Below, in pieces: positions 61,663-64,000 of a DNA stretch of 64,000 nt. The DNA lies in the NCBI RefSeq assembly GCF_039542225.1, contig NZ_BAABHS010000034.1, positions 17,336 to 81,335 on the forward strand, written 5' to 3'. This stretch comes from Yinghuangia aomiensis. GTDB taxonomy: Bacteria; Actinomycetota; Actinomycetes; Streptomycetales; Streptomycetaceae. Position numbers and translations under genes: made by a program. Each line of letters starts with the position of its first letter. The first letter of the stretch is position 1. Under the pieces are notes generated by a model that searched no databases, was not told where the DNA came from, and saw nothing but the letters and a program-made list of their open reading frames with translations.

Positions 61663-62898
61663 TGTGGGTGCCGAAAACCCCATCCGCGCAGGTGGCGGCC
61701 AGTATGGTTGCGCATGACTGGTTCTGCTGGGCTCATGGAAGTGATCACGGCTACGGCAGCATGACCGTCCGTGCTGCTCCGATTCGCCTATCTTGCCGTG
61801 ACGAACGCATTCGCCGCGTTGCGGCTGCTGCCCATGAGCGACCGCGACAAGGATGCCGAGATCCTGGCCCTGCGCCACCAGATCACCGTTCTCGAACGGC
61901 AACTCGGGGACCGGCGAGTACGGTTCACCCAGTCTGACCGGGCCCTGCTCGCAGTGCTGCTGCACCCGCTGCCGCGCGGCGTGCTGCGTCGCCTGCGCCT
62001 GACCGTGCGCCCGGACACGGTGCTGCGGTGGCACCGCGACCTCGTGCGCAGCCGCCACGCGTCCGCGTCCCGTCCGAAGCGGCCCGGGCGCCCGCGGACG
62101 GTCCGCTCCATCCGCGTCCTCGTACTGCGTCTCGCACGGGAGAATCCGCCCTGGGGCTACTGCCGCATCCACGGCGAACTCGCCGTGCTTGGGATCCGCG
62201 TCGCCGCGTCCACGGTCTGGGAGATCCTCGAGAACGCGGGCGTCGACCCCGCACCCGAACGCGGAACCACGACCTGGGCCGACTTCCTACGCTCACAGGG
62301 CGAGGCACTCCTCGCGTGCGACTTCATCGAGACGGTCACGCTGAACGGGCAGCGCCAGTACGTCCTCGCGGTCATCGAGCACGCCACCCGGCGCATCCGC
62401 GTCCTTGGCGCCACACCTCACCCGACTGCGGCATGGGTGGCCCGAGTCGCCCGGAACCTGGTCACCGACCTTGAAGAGGAGGGCGCCAGGGCGGCATTCC
62501 TGATCCGCGACCGGGACGGCAAGTTCCCGGCGCTGTTCGACGAGATCCTCGCCGACGCCGGCATCCGCACCGTGCTCACCGCCGTGCGTACACCCCGCAT
62601 GAACGCGGTCATGGAGCGCTGGGTCAGCACCTGCCGCCGCGAACTCCTCGACCGCACGCTCATCTGGAACCAACAGCACCTGCTCCACGCGCTACACCAG
62701 TTCGAGCAGCACTACAACGGGCGTCGGCCGCACCGCACACTCCACCAGGCGGCGCCGCCACGCGCGGCGCCTGAACCGATCACCGATCCCGACGAACTCA
62801 AGCAACTGCGCATACGCCGCCACGACAGACTCGGCGGCACCATCCACGAATACCAGCATGCGGCCTGACCTGCATGGATGGAGTTTTCGGCACCCACA
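61663..62898 (+). mobile_element. Intact IS481-like insertion sequence
   Basis: The element is 1236 bp with imperfect terminal inverted repeats of about 30 bp (61663-61693 and 62868-62898) starting TGTGGGTGCCGAAAAC on both sides, with only a few mismatches. The ends are TGT...ACA. It contains one transposase gene. I see no clear target duplication. It is inserted between a transposase tail and a truncated hypothetical gene. Confidence 0.8.
61771..62868 (+). CDS. IS481-like transposase (DDE integrase core)
   Basis: The 365-residue protein has an N-terminal region with DAEILALRHQITVLERQLGD, a middle SRPKRPGRPRTVRSIRVLVL and an integrase core. The catalytic acidic residues are in LLACDFIETV, LIRDRDGKFP and RTPRMNAVMERWVSTCRREL. 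The start is a GTG at 61771. The frame is intact, so the protein is potentially active. The decayed copy at 26862-27425 is a relative. Confidence 0.85.
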   Translation: MLLRFAYLAVTNAFAALRLLPMSDRDKDAEILALRHQITVLERQLGDRRVRFTQSDRALLAVLLHPLPRGVLRRLRLTVRPDTVLRWHRDLVRSRHASASRPKRPGRPRTVRSIRVLVLRLARENPPWGYCRIHGELAVLGIRVAASTVWEILENAGVDPAPERGTTTWADFLRSQGEALLACDFIETVTLNGQRQYVLAVIEHATRRIRVLGATPHPTAAWVARVARNLVTDLEEEGARAAFLIRDRDGKFPALFDEILADAGIRTVLTAVRTPRMNAVMERWVSTCRRELLDRTLIWNQQHLLHALHQFEQHYNGRRPHRTLHQAAPPRAAPEPITDPDELKQLRIRRHDRLGGTIHEYQHAA

Positions 62899-63107
62899 GC
62901 GTCCACGAGCAGCAGCAGGACCGCGCCGTCCGGATGGGCGCCGACCCGGCTCGATGCCACCTCCATCACGGAGCCGTCCGGGGCTTCGACGGCGTCCAAG
63001 CGCTCCAGCAGCCCACCGAAGATGTGCGCGACGCCTGCGCGTTGCAGGGCATCCAGAGGCGCAGTGCCCGGCGGTGGCACGCAGTCCACATGCACGAAGT
63101 ACGCCAC
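62899..63107 (-). pseudogene. Hypothetical gene truncated by the IS element
   Basis: From the ATG at 63107 the frame gives MAYFVHVDCVPPPGTAPLDA, LQRAGVAHIFGGLLERLDAV and VGAHPDGAVLLLLVDAVG, then runs into the terminal repeat of the IS. The composition is that of a real protein. The rest of the gene is not found on the other side of the IS, where a different transposase tail lies. The function is unknown. Confidence 0.5.
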
Positions 63108-63282
63108 GCCACCCGCCTCCCGAAGCCGACACCGGACCGCCGGAAATGACGCTGCGTAACAGCCGCCAAGTTAACTGAGCGGTAGCTATGTCCCGAGATG
63201 GTCCCGGGATTCCGGCAATACGGATATTCCGGGCGCTGAATCTCCGACTGAAATGTCGATGCCCGCGACCTTCCGTCGACAA

Positions 63283-63333
63283 GCGAAAGGCCCGTTGACC
63301 TGGGATTTCTCCCAAGCCGACGGGCCTTTCGGC
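63283..63333 (-). terminator. Hairpin 3' of tRNA-Pro fragment copy 3
   Basis: CGAAAGGCCCGT and ACGGGCCTTTCG form a stem around an inner AT-containing loop. On the minus strand it follows the tRNA acceptor end, as a tRNA terminator would. Confidence 0.55.
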
Positions 63334-63338
63334 TTACC

Positions 63339-63389
63339 GTCGGGACGACAGGATTTGAACCTGCGACCCCTTGACCCCCAGTCAAGTGC
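63339..63389 (-). repeat. tRNA-Pro(GGG) 3'-half fragment, attachment-site copy 3
   Basis: The core 63339-63381 is identical to copies 1 and 2. Here the tRNA match continues through the whole anticodon stem (TCAAG) to about 63389, then stops; the D arm and 5' acceptor strand are absent. To the right, GTGTGGTCCC (63474-63483) and a variant (63485-63494) repeat the arrangement next to copy 1. Confidence 0.75.
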
Positions 63390-63718
63390 ATGGGGCATTA
63401 TCGCAGGTCAGGAGCCCTGTGCTGCATGAACTGCCGTGCGTTTGGGAGTGGTTTGTGCGTGGTCGGACATAGCGTGTGGTCCCGGCATGGTCCCCAGGGG
63501 CGTTTGCTCTGTGTGATCAATTCTACGCTGTCTTCGTGTGGCGGCCATTGGTCAGGCGAGCAGTTGTAGGTCACGGTGGTCTGTCCAGTGGTTGACGGGA
63601 ACCAGCGCCGCTGAGGTCGAGGCCGGGACGATGGCCTGGGCATCCAGCCAATGTCGCATGCAAGGGGCACAATCTCGAATTGACTGTCAGTGTTGGTCAT
63701 TCGGGACGGTATTCAGCT
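63390..63718. other. Gene-poor stretch right of attachment copy 3
   Basis: It contains the paired GTGTGGTCCC-type repeats at 63474-63494. A minus-strand frame at 63398-63700 has poor composition and is not called. Confidence 0.4.
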
Positions 63719-63937
63719 ATGGGCAGGAGTAGGTGCTCGGTGGATTTGGAGTTCGACCTGACGCGTCACCCCGTACTGCCGTCGGAGCGGCGGGCGCTGG
63801 TGGAAGCCGTACGCAGTGGACTGGTTCAGGAATGCGCTTGGCTGGAGTGGAAGTGCGGGCTGGACCTGAGGTCTAAGAAGCTGTGGTCGTACCGAACTTG
63901 GCGTCGGGTTATAGGACTTGGTTTCCCGATGGGGTGA
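63719..63937 (+). CDS. Short protein resembling an AlbA_2/Schlafen-type fragment
   Basis: The 72-residue frame begins MGRSRCSVDLEFDLTRHPVL and contains VQECAWLEWKCGLDLRSK, which resembles the E-W-x-E-x-K-x-x-L-D-L start of AlbA_2 (Schlafen-like) DNA-binding domains. The domain should continue for another 80 residues, but the frame stops after VIGLGFPMG. It is probably a broken gene or the start of one shifted by an indel. GC content is lower here than in the neighbouring clusters. Confidence 0.4.
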   Translation: MGRSRCSVDLEFDLTRHPVLPSERRALVEAVRSGLVQECAWLEWKCGLDLRSKKLWSYRTWRRVIGLGFPMG

Positions 63938-64000
63938 AGTCTGAGCCGTACGCGCATGAAAGCAGGGCCTCTTGGAATCTCGGTGGTGTCGAAGCCAATC

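Noticed and set aside
63398..63700. A 100-codon minus-strand frame
   Set aside because: There is no ribosome-binding site, the composition is poor and it overlaps the repeats beside attachment copy 3.

Overview
The window is high-GC DNA from an actinomycete, most likely a Streptomyces-like member of the Streptomycetaceae. This is suggested by dense, strongly codon-biased genes with ATGA and GTGA overlaps, and by Streptomyces-type small proteins: a 'plasmid stabilization' protein, short hydrophobic proteins, an LPFR-motif peptide and DUF5994. No rRNA, no complete tRNA and no CRISPR array is present. The species cannot be named from the sequence alone.

Layout. 1-2560: the 3' part of an oxygenase operon (Rieske alpha subunit, NuoF-like flavoprotein, 3Fe-4S ferredoxin). 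2667-3493: a 5'-truncated tyrosine integrase next to a fragment of the 3' half of tRNA-Pro(GGG). 3.5-32 kb: a mixed block. It contains decayed genes (TatB-like, Tat-signal ferritin-like, S51-type, IS remnants), small housekeeping-type proteins, an exported-protein operon (DUF4331, sortase, TPR, nickel/cobalt permease), and a cytochrome b561/molybdopterin oxidoreductase with a small membrane protein and a methyltransferase. It also carries an IclR regulator divergent from hutH, an Lrp regulator divergent from an MFS transporter plus M20 amidohydrolase, and a sulfatase with a truncated TetR gene. The block ends with a second, longer integrase and a second tRNA-Pro fragment.

32.3-61.0 kb: a large catabolic cluster built around a divergent promoter at about 53.48 kb. 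Leftward from it runs a long set of tightly packed genes: Rieske alpha and beta, a small conserved protein, an extradiol (VOC) dioxygenase, a DHDPS-type lyase, a mu-crystallin-like reductase and an aldehyde dehydrogenase. These are followed by a five-gene oligopeptide-type ABC importer, a two-gene molybdenum hydroxylase, a UreAB fusion and UreC, a dihydrodiol-dehydrogenase-like SDR, a carboxyltransferase and XdhC. Rightward runs a GntR regulator, a polysaccharide-deacetylase-family hydrolase, a 2Fe-2S ferredoxin, a ferredoxin reductase, an amidase and a class III CoA transferase, followed by a separate solute-binding protein. Together they look like uptake and complete breakdown of a nitrogen-containing, probably bicyclic, aromatic compound. 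The substrate is inferred and not shown by the sequence.

61-64 kb: a short copy of the tRNA-Pro core, an intact IS481-like element, truncated genes, a third tRNA-Pro fragment and a possible AlbA_2-type fragment. The repeated tRNA-Pro fragments suggest that the neighbourhood was assembled by repeated site-specific insertion at this tRNA gene. Both integrase copies now appear defective.
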